A stretch of DNA of 44,694 nt from Aestuariivita sp. Its GTDB lineage: Bacteria > Pseudomonadota > Alphaproteobacteria > Rhodobacterales > Rhodobacteraceae. Position 1 is the first letter of the stretch, and every line of letters begins with the position of its first letter. The position numbers and the translations under genes were made by a program. The stretch spans positions 1 through 44,694 of the forward strand of contig JAPORV010000135.1 in the NCBI GenBank assembly GCA_026710055.1, in the 5' to 3' direction. Of the stretch, positions 11,837 to 22,591 are shown in pieces. Below the pieces are notes generated by a model, which did not search any database, had not been told where the DNA came from, and saw only the letters and a program-made list of their open reading frames with translations.

Positions 11837-12101
11837 GCAAATTAGTTTTTTCTGAAGCATTTAACCCATAAATGACAGTAGAATGAACAAGCCTGATTTG
11901 TTTAGCTTTTTATTAGTCACAAGAATGGAAATATGAGTGTCGTCCCTGTCATTAAACGTATCGGCAACAAGGCTAAGGCAAATGTTTTTTTTTGCACATA
12001 AAATTTGAATTTTCAAACTCAATAAGCACGAGAAAAACCCTTATTAAAATATTAACAATAAATGACAAAAACACGTTAGAAATAGGTAAATAAGATTTTT
12101 T

Positions 12102-12195
12102 AGCAATTCCCGCTAACTCGGGTGAATAGTAACGAGTGTCATTTGGACTCTAAGTCTCTGAGAAAACTAGAAAAAATGTTCTAGCGGAAATTACT
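12102..12195 (+). mobile_element. MITE-like element, short (94 bp) copy
   Basis: TIRs AGCAATTCCCGCTA (12102-12115) and TAGCGGAAATTACT (12182-12195, 12/14 match to the reverse complement); first 70 bp match the copy at 30861-31053 at 67/70 positions. Confidence 0.75.
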
Positions 12196-12288
12196 GAAGA
12201 TTTTTACAGAAAGAACTCTGTTTTCAACATATCAATCAAAATTGATTTGCAATCCTTGGCAAAAGAACCGTTCAGTTCGGATACTTAA

Positions 12289-12318
12289 GTTTTAAACAGA
12301 TTTTGATCCGTTTAAAAC
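12289..12318 (-). terminator. Inverted repeat downstream of ubiG, possible terminator
   Basis: GTTTTAAAC (12289-12297) / GTTTAAAAC (12310-12318), 9-bp arms, 12-nt loop, 30 bp beyond the ubiG stop. Confidence 0.4.
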
Positions 12319-12347
12319 CTAGATTGATAAAGATTTCTTGCGATAAA

Positions 12348-13094
12348 TTAGTTGGAATTTACACTCGCTGTAACGTAATTCACACTCAGGTCTCGTTCAG
12401 AAATTCTCCAACTCCACGTAATGGGATTAAAAACAAATCCCTTTCGATCTACAGGAGTTAATCCCGCATTTGACAACATATCAAATAACTCATCAGGTGT
12501 TATAAATTTACGCCATTTATGAGTACCTTTTGGCAACCAGCGTAAAACATACTCCGCTCCCCAAATCAGCATGACATAACTCTTTGAATTACGATTAATC
12601 GTTGAACAAATATGCAAACCGCCCTGCTTTAGTAATCTCCGACATGATGACAGGTAAGTTTGTGGGTTTACCACATGCTCAATAACTTCCATATTTAAAA
12701 TGACATCAAATAATTCACCATTAGCCACGAGTTGTTCTGCCGTTGTATGACGATAGTCTATGCTGAGACCTGCTTGGCGTGCATGTGCTTTTGCAATTGG
12801 GATATTGCGAGGTGCCGCATCAGCGCCGACAACGTCAGCACCTAAGCGCGCGGTTGGCTCACAAAGCAAGCCACCGCCGCAACCGATATCCAAAATACGC
12901 AATCCACTAAATGGTTGCGACTTAGTAAGATCAAGGTTAAATTCAGCTGCGATTTGACTCGTGATATAATCTAGTCGATAGGGATTAATCATATGAAGAG
13001 GTTTGAACTTCCCACTAGGATCCCACCACTCTGCAGCCATGGCCTCAAACTTCTCAATTTCTGATGTATTAACAGTTGACGGTTCTATTTGCAT
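12348..13094 (-). CDS. ubiG: Ubiquinone biosynthesis O-methyltransferase UbiG
   Basis: 248 aa; [28 protein letters not shown] start, [28 protein letters not shown]-binding motif. Confidence 0.96.
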   Translation of the reverse strand: MQIEPSTVNTSEIEKFEAMAAEWWDPSGKFKPLHMINPYRLDYITSQIAAEFNLDLTKSQPFSGLRILDIGCGGGLLCEPTARLGADVVGADAAPRNIPIAKAHARQAGLSIDYRHTTAEQLVANGELFDVILNMEVIEHVVNPQTYLSSCRRLLKQGGLHICSTINRNSKSYVMLIWGAEYVLRWLPKGTHKWRKFITPDELFDMLSNAGLTPVDRKGFVFNPITWSWRISERDLSVNYVTASVNSN

Positions 13095-13143
13095 TTCTTT
13101 CTCCGTATGTTCTTAAAATTATGCTGAACAATATAGGACAACC

Positions 13144-14121
13144 ATGGATAAAAACTCTGACCAAAAATCCACAATGGTGCAACTTTACCCGCCAATTGAT
13201 CCGTTTGAGCAACGGATGTTAAATGTTGGTAACGGTCATACCATCTATGTTGAACAATGCGGTAAGCCAAACGGAATTCCAGTCATTGTTTTACATGGCG
13301 GACCAGGCGCCGGCTGTAGTCCGACGATGCGTCGCTATTTCGACCCACAAAAATACCGCGTGATCCTATTTGACCAGCGGGGATGCGGAAGATCAAGACC
13401 TCATGCTTCTGTCACGCACAATACAACATGGCATTTAATTGACGATATCGAAAAAATTCGCAAAACCCTGCGAATTAGTCAGTGGTGTATCTTCGGTGGC
13501 AGTTGGGGCGCAACACTCGCTTTACTTTATGCACAGGCGTACTCAGACAAAGTTCTAAACCTCATTTTACGCGGCATTTTTCTAATGACTAAATCAGAAC
13601 TTGATTGGTTTTATGCAGGAGGTGCAGGAAAGTTCTGGCCTAATTTTTGGAACAGATTTATTTCCGTTATTCCTCAAGAAGAACAAAGCGATTTAATTGC
13701 TGCTTACCATAGACGTCTTTTTTGCAATAATATATCCGAAGAAATTCGCTTCGCACAAGAATGGGCTAATTGGGAGAATACACTTGCTTCAATGGACACA
13801 ATGCACGCGTCTATGTCAAGTCCAAAAGGTTATGTCAGGGCATTTTCAAGGCTTGAGAATCACTATTTTTTAAATAATGGATTTCTTGAATTTGATGGAT
13901 ATATTTTATCTTGTATCCACAAAATCGAAAGTATCCCCGGAATTATTGTGCAAGGTCGTTACGATATGATTTGCCCCCCGACTTCAGCTTACCAGTTGTC
14001 TCAGTTCTGGCCATCGTGTAAATTAAGAATAATTGAAAATGCTGGCCATGCCTTAAGCGAACCTAGCATCAGTGTTGCATTGATAGATTATATGAATCAA
14101 ATTTCCGAGGAATTAACGTGA
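13144..14121 (+). CDS. pip: Prolyl (proline) iminopeptidase, alpha/beta hydrolase
   Basis: 325 aa; HGGPGAGCSPTMRRYFDP, DQRGCGRSRPH, GGSWGATLALLYAQ nucleophile elbow, GRYDMICP. Confidence 0.93.
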   Translation: MDKNSDQKSTMVQLYPPIDPFEQRMLNVGNGHTIYVEQCGKPNGIPVIVLHGGPGAGCSPTMRRYFDPQKYRVILFDQRGCGRSRPHASVTHNTTWHLIDDIEKIRKTLRISQWCIFGGSWGATLALLYAQAYSDKVLNLILRGIFLMTKSELDWFYAGGAGKFWPNFWNRFISVIPQEEQSDLIAAYHRRLFCNNISEEIRFAQEWANWENTLASMDTMHASMSSPKGYVRAFSRLENHYFLNNGFLEFDGYILSCIHKIESIPGIIVQGRYDMICPPTSAYQLSQFWPSCKLRIIENAGHALSEPSISVALIDYMNQISEELT

Positions 14122-14942
14122 CATCCCGTATTGATCGCCGCGCACTACTCAAATCTAGTGCGGCAACTGCTTTACTCTCAGCGTCAGGTCTATCAGTAGA
14201 TGCTGCGCCACGTTATGGCGGGCGATTACGTCTTGCGATACCACACGCAGATAAACACTTCGAATCTGTTGTCCTCGGTGCAGTCTATCATTCACTCACC
14301 AATATTGATGCAAATGGTTTATTACGAGACGAACTAGCGACTGAATGGCGCTGTGACCGCCGTGCCCGCAACTGGAAACTGAAATTGCGCGATAATATCA
14401 AATTTCACAATGGTGAAAAACTAACAGTCCAGGATGTCGCAAACTCTCTAATTAACACAAATTTTGATGTCGAAAGTCATCCATCACAAAACAGTCTCTT
14501 CATTCACTTGAATAAACCTGATCCTCACCTGCCTTATCGGCTCGCTGATATTGCACCAATTATAACGAAAACTGGGGAAAAAATCAATGCCATGAATGGG
14601 ACAGGACTGTATCGCGTCAAGCGTCTACATCCTGAGCGTCATTTTATTGGTGATCGTGTGAAACCACATCAAAAGGAGACAACTTCCGGTTGGCTAAGTG
14701 AAATCGAGATTATTGTTATTTCCGACTCAAAAGTCCGCCACGAAGCACTAAGGGACAATTTTGTTGATGCCGCTGAATTTCATCAAGCTGAATCCCTGCC
14801 TATTTCATCTGATTGGTCTTTGATCACCGGAGCTCAAAATACGCACATTGTGGTTAATAAGAGAGTTGGCATCCCCCCCCAAACCGGACAACGCAAACCC
14901 CTTGATGACAATAGAATTGCCGAGAGATGGTGGATGACTTAA
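14118..14942 (+). CDS. ABC transporter substrate-binding protein (SBP family 5), unusually short
   Basis: 274 aa; Tat-like DRRALLKSSAATALLSASG signal, PRYGGRLRLAIPHA, WKLKLRDNIKFHNGEKLTVQDVANSL and C-terminal DDNRIAERWWMT; family members are usually about 500 aa. Confidence 0.7.
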   Translation: MTSRIDRRALLKSSAATALLSASGLSVDAAPRYGGRLRLAIPHADKHFESVVLGAVYHSLTNIDANGLLRDELATEWRCDRRARNWKLKLRDNIKFHNGEKLTVQDVANSLINTNFDVESHPSQNSLFIHLNKPDPHLPYRLADIAPIITKTGEKINAMNGTGLYRVKRLHPERHFIGDRVKPHQKETTSGWLSEIEIIVISDSKVRHEALRDNFVDAAEFHQAESLPISSDWSLITGAQNTHIVVNKRVGIPPQTGQRKPLDDNRIAERWWMT

Positions 14943-15030
14943 TATTTTTTTCTTGAACTATCGGAACTTAGAACTTATTTTAGTTATTAATTAGTAGTAT
15001 TGAATTTATTCAGTGCTCTGTAAAGCATTT

Positions 15031-15053
15031 GCGGGCTTTATGCCCGTTTTTTT
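15031..15053 (+). terminator. Rho-independent terminator after the SBP gene
   Basis: CGGGC TTTAT GCCCG followed by TTTTTTT. Confidence 0.8.
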
Positions 15054-15068
15054 ATTCCCTAAGAAATA

Positions 15069-15605
15069 ATGTCTTATGATCTGATTGCAAAATCTAATGT
15101 TGAACGCCATGTAGCAGGTATCGTATCTCCCGTTCTTAACGAACTTGGATTTGAACTTGTAAGAGTTCGCCTAATTTTGAGTGAAATCAAAACGCTTCAG
15201 ATTATGGCCGACAACCCCAAAAAAGGAATTGACGTTGATGACTGTGCCGAGATTTCAAATTCACTTAGTATGCTATTGGATGTTGAAAGTTCACTGCCAG
15301 ATGCTTACAGCTTAGAAATTTCAAGTCCTGGCATAGATCGACCCTTAACCCGGATAAAGGACTTTATGGATTTTGCAGGACGTGAAGCAAAACTTGAAAC
15401 ATACGAGCCGATTGACGGACGCCGCCGTTTCCGTGGCATTCTGGCTGGATTTGAAGATGGTGAAGTGCTGATCACCATGAACGAAACAACAATTGGCTTA
15501 AAAATAGATTGGCTAAGTGACGCAAGACTAATAATAACCGAAGATCTCATTAAAGACAGTCTAAGCAGAAAAACCGTCGCATTAAATCACGCGATGCAAA
15601 ACTAA
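15069..15605 (+). CDS. rimP: Ribosome maturation factor RimP
   Basis: 178 aa; LGFELVRVRL, SLEISSPGIDRPL; located upstream of nusA. Confidence 0.95.
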   Translation: MSYDLIAKSNVERHVAGIVSPVLNELGFELVRVRLILSEIKTLQIMADNPKKGIDVDDCAEISNSLSMLLDVESSLPDAYSLEISSPGIDRPLTRIKDFMDFAGREAKLETYEPIDGRRRFRGILAGFEDGEVLITMNETTIGLKIDWLSDARLIITEDLIKDSLSRKTVALNHAMQN

Positions 15606-15639
15606 AGACAAGACCAAAATGTCTGCCATAGAGGAGTAA

Positions 15640-17286
15640 ATGATGACCATAACCTCTGCCAATCAGCTCGAACTTCTACAAACGGCTGAAGCCGTTGCTC
15701 GAGAAAAATTAATTGAACCTGATTTGGTCGTAGAGGCCATGGAAGAATGTCTCGCACGAGCTGCAAAGAGTCAATATGGCACTGATATGGATATTCGTGT
15801 CGAAATTGATCGCAAAACAGGAAAAGCAACATTTTCTAGGGTACGAACTGTTGTAGAGGAAAATAAGATTGAAAATCACCTTGCTGAATTCACCATTGAG
15901 CAGGCACAGCAATATCTTGAATTTCCAAAAATCGGAGACCAGTTTATTGAAGAAGTGCCGCCCGTAGATATGGGGAGAATCGCAGCACAAACCGCCAAGC
16001 AAGTTATTTTGCAAAAAATCCGCGAGGCAGAACGTGAGCGCCAATACGAAGAGTTTAAAGATCGTGCTGGAACGATCATTAGTGGTCAAGTCAAACGTGA
16101 AGAGTATGGCAACTATATTATTGACGTTGGTGCTGGTGAAACTATTCTTCGAAGAAATGATAAAATCGGTCGCGAAAGTTATCGCCCTAATGATCGAATC
16201 CGCGTTTACGTAAAGGATGTAAGACGTGAACCCCGTGGTCCGCAAATTATTCTATCAAGAACTGCGCCCGAATTCATGGCAGAACTCTTTAAGTTAGAGG
16301 TGCCGGAAATTTATGAAGGCATTATCGAAATAAAGTCAGTTGCACGAGATCCGGGCAGTCGTGCCAAAATCGCCGTGATAACTCATGATATGTCAATTGA
16401 TCCCGTCGGCGCATGCGTCGGTATGCGTGGATCGCGTGTTCAAGCCGTGGTAAACGAACTACAGGGCGAAAAAATCGATATTATACCTTGGAATGAAGAT
16501 CAACCAACTTTCTTAGTCAATGCATTGCAACCCGCCGAAGTCTCTAAAGTTGTATATGATGAAGAAACTGGAAAAATTGAAGTCGTCGTCCCAGAAGATC
16601 AATTATCACTGGCTATTGGGAGGCGCGGTCAGAATGTTCGCTTAGCATCACATCTAACTGGTTTGGATATAGATATAATGACCGAAGAGCAAGAGAGTGT
16701 TCGTCGGCAAAAAGAATTTGAAGATCAAACTGGCTATTTTAAGGAACAGCTTGATCTAGATGAATTCTTTGCACAACTATTGGTTTCGGAAGGATTTAGT
16801 AGTTTAGAAGAAGTCGCTTACGTTGAGACAGAAGAGCTTTTGAGAATTGATGGTGTAGATGAAGAAACAGCGCAGGAACTGCAAGCAAGAGCACGAGATG
16901 TAATAGATGAGCAGAACAAAATCGCGCTTAAAAATGCACATGAAAATGGCGCTGAAGAGAGTTTAATTGAATTCGAGGGTCTCACACCAAAAATGATAGA
17001 AGCCCTCACGGACGATGACGTGAAAACTCTTGAAGACTTTGCAACTTGTGCCGATTGGGAACTCGCTGGTGGATGGACAACAGTTGATGGATCACGCGTT
17101 AAAGACGACGGGGTCTTAGAACCCTTTGATGTGTCACTTGAAGAGGCACAACATATGATTATGACAGCACGTGTTCAACTCGGTTGGGTTAAACTAGAAG
17201 ATTTCGAAGCCCAGCAAGATGATATAACTATAGACGAATCTGAACGTGAATTGGACGATTCAAATAAAACTACGGAGCCAATTTAA
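15640..17286 (+). CDS. nusA: Transcription termination/antitermination factor NusA
   Basis: 548 aa; S1/KH domains, VGACVGMRGSRVQAVVNELQGEKIDII. Confidence 0.99.
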   Translation: MMTITSANQLELLQTAEAVAREKLIEPDLVVEAMEECLARAAKSQYGTDMDIRVEIDRKTGKATFSRVRTVVEENKIENHLAEFTIEQAQQYLEFPKIGDQFIEEVPPVDMGRIAAQTAKQVILQKIREAERERQYEEFKDRAGTIISGQVKREEYGNYIIDVGAGETILRRNDKIGRESYRPNDRIRVYVKDVRREPRGPQIILSRTAPEFMAELFKLEVPEIYEGIIEIKSVARDPGSRAKIAVITHDMSIDPVGACVGMRGSRVQAVVNELQGEKIDIIPWNEDQPTFLVNALQPAEVSKVVYDEETGKIEVVVPEDQLSLAIGRRGQNVRLASHLTGLDIDIMTEEQESVRRQKEFEDQTGYFKEQLDLDEFFAQLLVSEGFSSLEEVAYVETEELLRIDGVDEETAQELQARARDVIDEQNKIALKNAHENGAEESLIEFEGLTPKMIEALTDDDVKTLEDFATCADWELAGGWTTVDGSRVKDDGVLEPFDVSLEEAQHMIMTARVQLGWVKLEDFEAQQDDITIDESERELDDSNKTTEPI

Positions 17287-17927
17287 TGGGACGAGGCGGC
17301 AAAACAAAAGATAGACCAAGAACAATAGAACGAAGGTGTTTAGTGACCCGAGAGACATATCCTAAAGCCTGCTTAATCCGGTTTGTTCTTGACCCAAACG
17401 GACATGTTACTCCAGATGTCGTTGGCAAACTACCCGGACGCGGTGTTTATGTGTGTGCCTGTCAAAACTTGCTTCAAAAAGCCATGAGTAACGGTCTTTT
17501 TTCATGGGGCTTTAAAAAAGCGGCTATTGTTCCAGACGGATTAATTGAATTAATTGACAAGTCACTTGTACGTTACATTATTGAACTCATCAGCTTAGCT
17601 CGCAAATCGGGTAATGCCGTTGCAGGATTCCAAAAAGTAAAAGCTTGGATGTCAAGAGAAAATTGCTTTGTTTTCCTTCAAGCATCTGATAGTTCAAAGC
17701 GTGGAAAAACAAAATTGCAACCTCAAAATGTCCAGTGTATTATCAACTCACTATCGTCTCAAGAGCTAGGACTGGCATTTGGTCGTGAATATGTCGTTAA
17801 TGTAGCGCTCAGCACTGGAAAACTCTCACAAACTATACTAGAAAATACTAAAAGATTAAAAGGCGTTCGTCAAATTACCAGTAATTCAACACGCTTTAAA
17901 AGGGAAAATGAACTGAATGAGCGATAG
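17286..17927 (+). CDS. ylxR: YlxR-family (DUF448) RNA-binding protein with L7Ae-like C-terminal region
   Basis: 213 aa; [19 protein letters not shown] and PGRGVYVCA; overlaps nusA stop and infB start. Confidence 0.88.
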   Translation: MGRGGKTKDRPRTIERRCLVTRETYPKACLIRFVLDPNGHVTPDVVGKLPGRGVYVCACQNLLQKAMSNGLFSWGFKKAAIVPDGLIELIDKSLVRYIIELISLARKSGNAVAGFQKVKAWMSRENCFVFLQASDSSKRGKTKLQPQNVQCIINSLSSQELGLAFGREYVVNVALSTGKLSQTILENTKRLKGVRQITSNSTRFKRENELNER

Positions 17928-20403
17928 CGACGGAAAAAAAACACTGGGTTTGCGAGGAACTCCGCGCTCAGGGAGTGTTCAGCAGAGTTTTAGCCATGGA
18001 CGAAAAAATAACGTTGTCGTCGAGACCAAGCGCAAACGTGTTGTAGTGCCTAGAACAAATTCCAACAAAGTAACTAAAGGCTTGCATGGCCCTAATTTAA
18101 CAAATTCACATAAAAGAAGTCATTCTGTAGGAATATCCGATGCCGAAATTGATCGTCGTGTAAAAGCTGTTCAAGCAGCCAAAGCCCGTGAATTTGAAGA
18201 GTTAGAAAAAAAGCAAGCTGAAGAAAAAGCGCGCGAAGAAGAACGAAGGAAACGTCGTGCCGAGATTCAGGCGAAGCAAAAAGAAGAGCAAGATCGCCTT
18301 GACCGTGAGCGAATTTCTACTGAAAACGAAGAACGTCAACGCCGTTCACGAGAAGAAGCAGATCAAGACTCTTTGATTAAATCTCCACAAATTTCAACTA
18401 CTGGAAAGGAAACAAGATCAAAGGGATCACCGCAACGCAAATTAGATCGAGAACATCCCGATGAACGTCTTCGTTCTGGTAAAGGACGTAATGACAACAC
18501 CGAACGTCGTGCAGGGAAACTTACGCTAAATCAAGCATTATCAGACACGGAGGGTGGCCGACAACGCTCAATGGCGTCAATGCGGCGCAAACAGGAACGT
18601 GCGCGAAAAAAGGCTATGGGCGGTCCAGTAGAACGAGAAAAAGTCGTCCGTGATGTTCAACTTCCCGAAACAATTGTTGTTAGCGAACTTGCTAATCGAA
18701 TGGCCGAAAGAGCAGCAGATATTGTGAAAATACTCCTTAAAAATGGTCTAATGATTACTCAAAATGAATCGATTGACGCTGATACAGCAGAATTAATTAT
18801 TAGTGAATTCGGACACCGCGTTGTACGTGTGTCAGACGCAGATGTTGAAGATGTGATTCAAACTTCTGAAGACTTAGATAAAGATCTACAGGAACGCCCC
18901 CCCGTGATTACCATCATGGGACATGTAGATCACGGAAAGACTTCGCTTCTTGACGCCATCCGAAGTTCAAATGTAACCGCAGGAGAGGCCGGAGGTATTA
19001 CACAACATATTGGTGCTTATCAAGTTGAAACCAACCTCGGGAAAATTTTGACCTTCTTAGATACACCTGGACATGCTGCTTTCACATCAATGCGATCACG
19101 TGGGGCTCAAGTCACAGATATTGTCGTTTTGGTTGTGGCAGCGGACGACTCAGTTATGCCGCAGACTATTGAAGCTATTAACCACGCTAAGGCAGCTGAT
19201 GTACCCATTATTGTAGCCATAAATAAAATCGACAAAGAAGAAGCTAACGCTGATAAGGTGCGCACAGAATTGTTGCAACATAACGTAACTGTTGAAACGC
19301 TATCTGGAAATGTACAAGATGTCGAAATATCAGCAATTTCTGGTCAGGGCTTAAACGAACTTCTTGAGGCAATCACCTTACAAGCTGAAATACTAGAACT
19401 GAAGGCAAATCCCGAACGCACTGCCGAAGGCGCTGTTATTGAAGCGCGGCTTGATACTGGGCGTGGACCCGTAGCCACTGTTTTGGTTCAAAAAGGGACA
19501 TTAAAAACCAAAAGTATTTTTGTGGTTGGCGAACAATGGGGTAAAGTCCGTGCGATGGAGAATGACAAGGGCGAGCGCATAACAGAAGCGGGTCCTTCTG
19601 TCCCTGTCGAAATTCTTGGATTGGACGGCGCACCAGAGGCCGGTGATATCTTGAATGTGGTCGAAACCGAAGGGCAAGCACGAGAGATTGTTGATTTCAG
19701 GAGACAGCGTGAAAAAGATAAACGCGCTGTTTCAGGAGGCACGGCAACAATTGAACAAATCTTCCGAGCAAAGGATGGCGATAATTTAGCGGAATTACCA
19801 ATTGTTGTAAAAGCAGATGTTCAAGGTTCCGCCGAAGCGATTGTTCAAGCTATGGACAAAATCGGAAATGATGAAGTACGGGTTCGTGTCCTCCATCACG
19901 GTGTTGGTGCAATAACCGACACAGATATTGGGCTGGCAGAGGCAAGCCATGCTCTAATTTTAGGCTTTAATGTTCGCGCTAATGCATCAGCTCGAAAATA
20001 TGCCCATCAAAAAAACGTCGATTTGCGTTATTATTCCGTCATTTACGATCTTGTGGATGACGTTAAATTAGCAGCATCTGGTTTACTTTCTGCTGAAATT
20101 CGTGAAAACCATATTGGTTATGCTGAAATTAAGGAAGTGTTCAGTGTATCAGGCGTTGGGAATGTTGCCGGATGTCTCGTAACAGAGGGTGTTTCACGCA
20201 AATCTGCCGGAGTACGACTATTAAGAGATAACATTGTTATTCATGCTGGTACACTAAAGACACTTAAACGCTTCAAGGAAGAGGTTAAAGAAGTGCAGTC
20301 CGGTCAAGAATGCGGAATGGCATTTGAGAATTATAATGACATCAGAAAAGGAGATGTTATTGAAATTTTTGAGAGTGAAGAAATCACCCGTATGCTTGAG
20401 TAA
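17917..20403 (+). CDS. infB: Translation initiation factor IF-2
   Basis: 828 aa; [28 protein letters not shown]-motifs. Confidence 0.99.
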   Translation: MSDSDGKKTLGLRGTPRSGSVQQSFSHGRKNNVVVETKRKRVVVPRTNSNKVTKGLHGPNLTNSHKRSHSVGISDAEIDRRVKAVQAAKAREFEELEKKQAEEKAREEERRKRRAEIQAKQKEEQDRLDRERISTENEERQRRSREEADQDSLIKSPQISTTGKETRSKGSPQRKLDREHPDERLRSGKGRNDNTERRAGKLTLNQALSDTEGGRQRSMASMRRKQERARKKAMGGPVEREKVVRDVQLPETIVVSELANRMAERAADIVKILLKNGLMITQNESIDADTAELIISEFGHRVVRVSDADVEDVIQTSEDLDKDLQERPPVITIMGHVDHGKTSLLDAIRSSNVTAGEAGGITQHIGAYQVETNLGKILTFLDTPGHAAFTSMRSRGAQVTDIVVLVVAADDSVMPQTIEAINHAKAADVPIIVAINKIDKEEANADKVRTELLQHNVTVETLSGNVQDVEISAISGQGLNELLEAITLQAEILELKANPERTAEGAVIEARLDTGRGPVATVLVQKGTLKTKSIFVVGEQWGKVRAMENDKGERITEAGPSVPVEILGLDGAPEAGDILNVVETEGQAREIVDFRRQREKDKRAVSGGTATIEQIFRAKDGDNLAELPIVVKADVQGSAEAIVQAMDKIGNDEVRVRVLHHGVGAITDTDIGLAEASHALILGFNVRANASARKYAHQKNVDLRYYSVIYDLVDDVKLAASGLLSAEIRENHIGYAEIKEVFSVSGVGNVAGCLVTEGVSRKSAGVRLLRDNIVIHAGTLKTLKRFKEEVKEVQSGQECGMAFENYNDIRKGDVIEIFESEEITRMLE

Positions 20404-20541
20404 TTGACTATAACTCAAACTGAACAAAATCACATAAATTAACGCTTGATTTCAGAGTGATTCGTTTATTTCTGGTATTTAAGATAAGGTACGGAATCTT
20501 ACACATTTGACAAAAACTCTCATTTCTAAATAGTGCCGAAA

Positions 20542-21390
20542 TCATTGCGCAATATTTTCGTCTGGACCATCAAAAAAGCAGATATGTGTCAGTGACGGAA
20601 CACGACCTCGTGCCTTTTCAATTTCATAATCTTGCCATTCAAAACAAAAAACTCCGGGCTTAACGCCCGCATCAAGTAAAATCTCACCCCACGGCGATAT
20701 TACGAGGCTGTGCCCATAAGTTTGTCTTGGTCGTCCACGCTTTACGTTATGATCACCCGTTTGAGCTGGCGCAAAAATATAACAACCTGTTTCAATAGCC
20801 CTCGCTCTCAAAATAGGCTCCCAATGTGCTTTTCCGGTGATTGACGAAAATGCTGCTGGAACGGTTAAAATACGCGCCCCAGCAAGCGCCAATTTTTGAT
20901 ATAGATGAGGAAACCTTAAATCATAACAAATGGACAAACCAACCGCACCAAATTCTGTCTGTGCCAATACTGCCCTGTCACCGGGGCGAAATGCCGCAGA
21001 TTCCCGATATGTTTCTTCTACACTAATCTGAACATCAAACATGTGAATCTTATCATATCGTGCAATTATTCTCCCTTTAGGATCAATCAGAAAAGAACGA
21101 TTCGCAAAACGACCATCTGGATCATCTGTCTTCAATGCGAGTGAACCAATCAATAGCCAAATTTGAAGTTCTGCTGATAGAGCCTGCAAAGAACTTAATG
21201 TTTTATCATCACTTTCTTTGGTCAAAACAATGTTTTTTTGACCTGTACTATTCGTAACACAGTTAATGATCTCAGGCGTCAAAACAAATTGAGCTCCTTT
21301 CATTGCTGCATCCGTAATAAAGGAACGAATTAATGGTAGATTAGACTCTGGGTCGTCAGAAGAAGTGAGTTGAACAAGCGCACCAAGCAT
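20542..21390 (-). CDS. Carbon-nitrogen hydrolase (nitrilase superfamily)
   Basis: 282 aa; Glu (LTPEII), Lys (RYDKIHMFDV), Cys (LSICYDLRFP) triad. Confidence 0.92.
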   Translation of the reverse strand: MLGALVQLTSSDDPESNLPLIRSFITDAAMKGAQFVLTPEIINCVTNSTGQKNIVLTKESDDKTLSSLQALSAELQIWLLIGSLALKTDDPDGRFANRSFLIDPKGRIIARYDKIHMFDVQISVEETYRESAAFRPGDRAVLAQTEFGAVGLSICYDLRFPHLYQKLALAGARILTVPAAFSSITGKAHWEPILRARAIETGCYIFAPAQTGDHNVKRGRPRQTYGHSLVISPWGEILLDAGVKPGVFCFEWQDYEIEKARGRVPSLTHICFFDGPDENIAQ

Positions 21391-21700
21391 ATTATTAACC
21401 TATAAGTCAAAAAAATTATGACCTAATTCCTTATTGTTTTCCAATTTAATAAAATTACGATTTTTTTTACACATTAGACTACCTCTTCCATCAGGCATTC
21501 AGTCAAATAAACAATGTAACGACATAATTTGTCCTAATAAACATTTTTTATAAAATGTTCATAAACCATTCTTCTGGTTAAAGACGGTTGATCATTTTTA
21601 GAGTTACTATCTCAGTCTTCCATAGGCACGGCTAAACGCTAGAATTCAACTAAATACTCGTTAAATTAGCATGTTCCCCAACCAATGATTTTCCATTGTC

Positions 21701-22537
21701 TTGAATACTCCAGCAAAAATGCAGCAAAATCTAGATATTGTTGATAAAAACGCCCTGTCAAGAAACCGCGAGCGTGCAAAAAGAACTAATTTGTTTTTGC
21801 ACCAGATTGCGCGAGATGAAATTCAAACGCGACTAACACTAATCAATCGCAAATTTTTAAAAATTGCGATAATCTCACCATTTCCTCAAATCTGGGAAAA
21901 AGACTACCATTCTGCGCTCATCATTCCTGACTCAGAAATTCTCACTCTTGAAACATTAAATCATGATCTTATCATCCATGCAATGTGCCTTCACTGGTCC
22001 AATGACCCCATTGGACAATTAGTTCAATGCCGCCACGCGTTACAACCTGATGGCCTTTGCATAGCTATTTCACTTGGCGGTCAAACTCTGATGGAATTGC
22101 GAACAGCTCTCATTGAAGCTGAGTCGAGCCTTACTGGCGGTGTTTCACCGCGTATTTTACCAATGGCCGAAATCCGAGAGCTCGGTTCTCTCTTACAACG
22201 TGCTGGTTTTGCACTTCCAGTTGCAGATAACATTATATTAAAAGCCGAATATAAAGACCTTCATCACCTCATGTACGACTTAAGATACATGGGTGAAACA
22301 AATGCCCTCAAAGCGCGAACCAAGAAATTTACAAGACGCGGAATTTTCACTAAATCCGAATCCATATACTTAAAACGATTTTCAACATTAAACAAAACAA
22401 TATCTGCTACATTTGAATTAATTTCACTTACAGGTTGGACACCCGACGTTAGTCAACAAAAACCTCAAAAACCCGGCTCAGCACAAATTCGACTCATTGA
22501 TGCGCTTAACGCAAGCCTAGCAAATAAACCAAAATAA
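21701..22537 (+). CDS. SAM-dependent methyltransferase, BioC/NDUFAF5-like
   Basis: 278 aa; LIIHAMCLHWSNDPIGQLVQCRHALQPDGLCIAISLGGQTLMELRTAL and LLQRAGFALPVADN. Confidence 0.8.
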   Translation: MNTPAKMQQNLDIVDKNALSRNRERAKRTNLFLHQIARDEIQTRLTLINRKFLKIAIISPFPQIWEKDYHSALIIPDSEILTLETLNHDLIIHAMCLHWSNDPIGQLVQCRHALQPDGLCIAISLGGQTLMELRTALIEAESSLTGGVSPRILPMAEIRELGSLLQRAGFALPVADNIILKAEYKDLHHLMYDLRYMGETNALKARTKKFTRRGIFTKSESIYLKRFSTLNKTISATFELISLTGWTPDVSQQKPQKPGSAQIRLIDALNASLANKPK

Positions 22538-22591
22538 ACTTCGCATTGAAAGTCACCAAAATACAGCTACCTCAATATCACTGAGAATAGT

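Noticed and set aside
15709-16245. 178-aa antisense ORF inside nusA
   Set aside because: Shadow ORF opposite a highly conserved gene; composition is low-complexity, with no motif.
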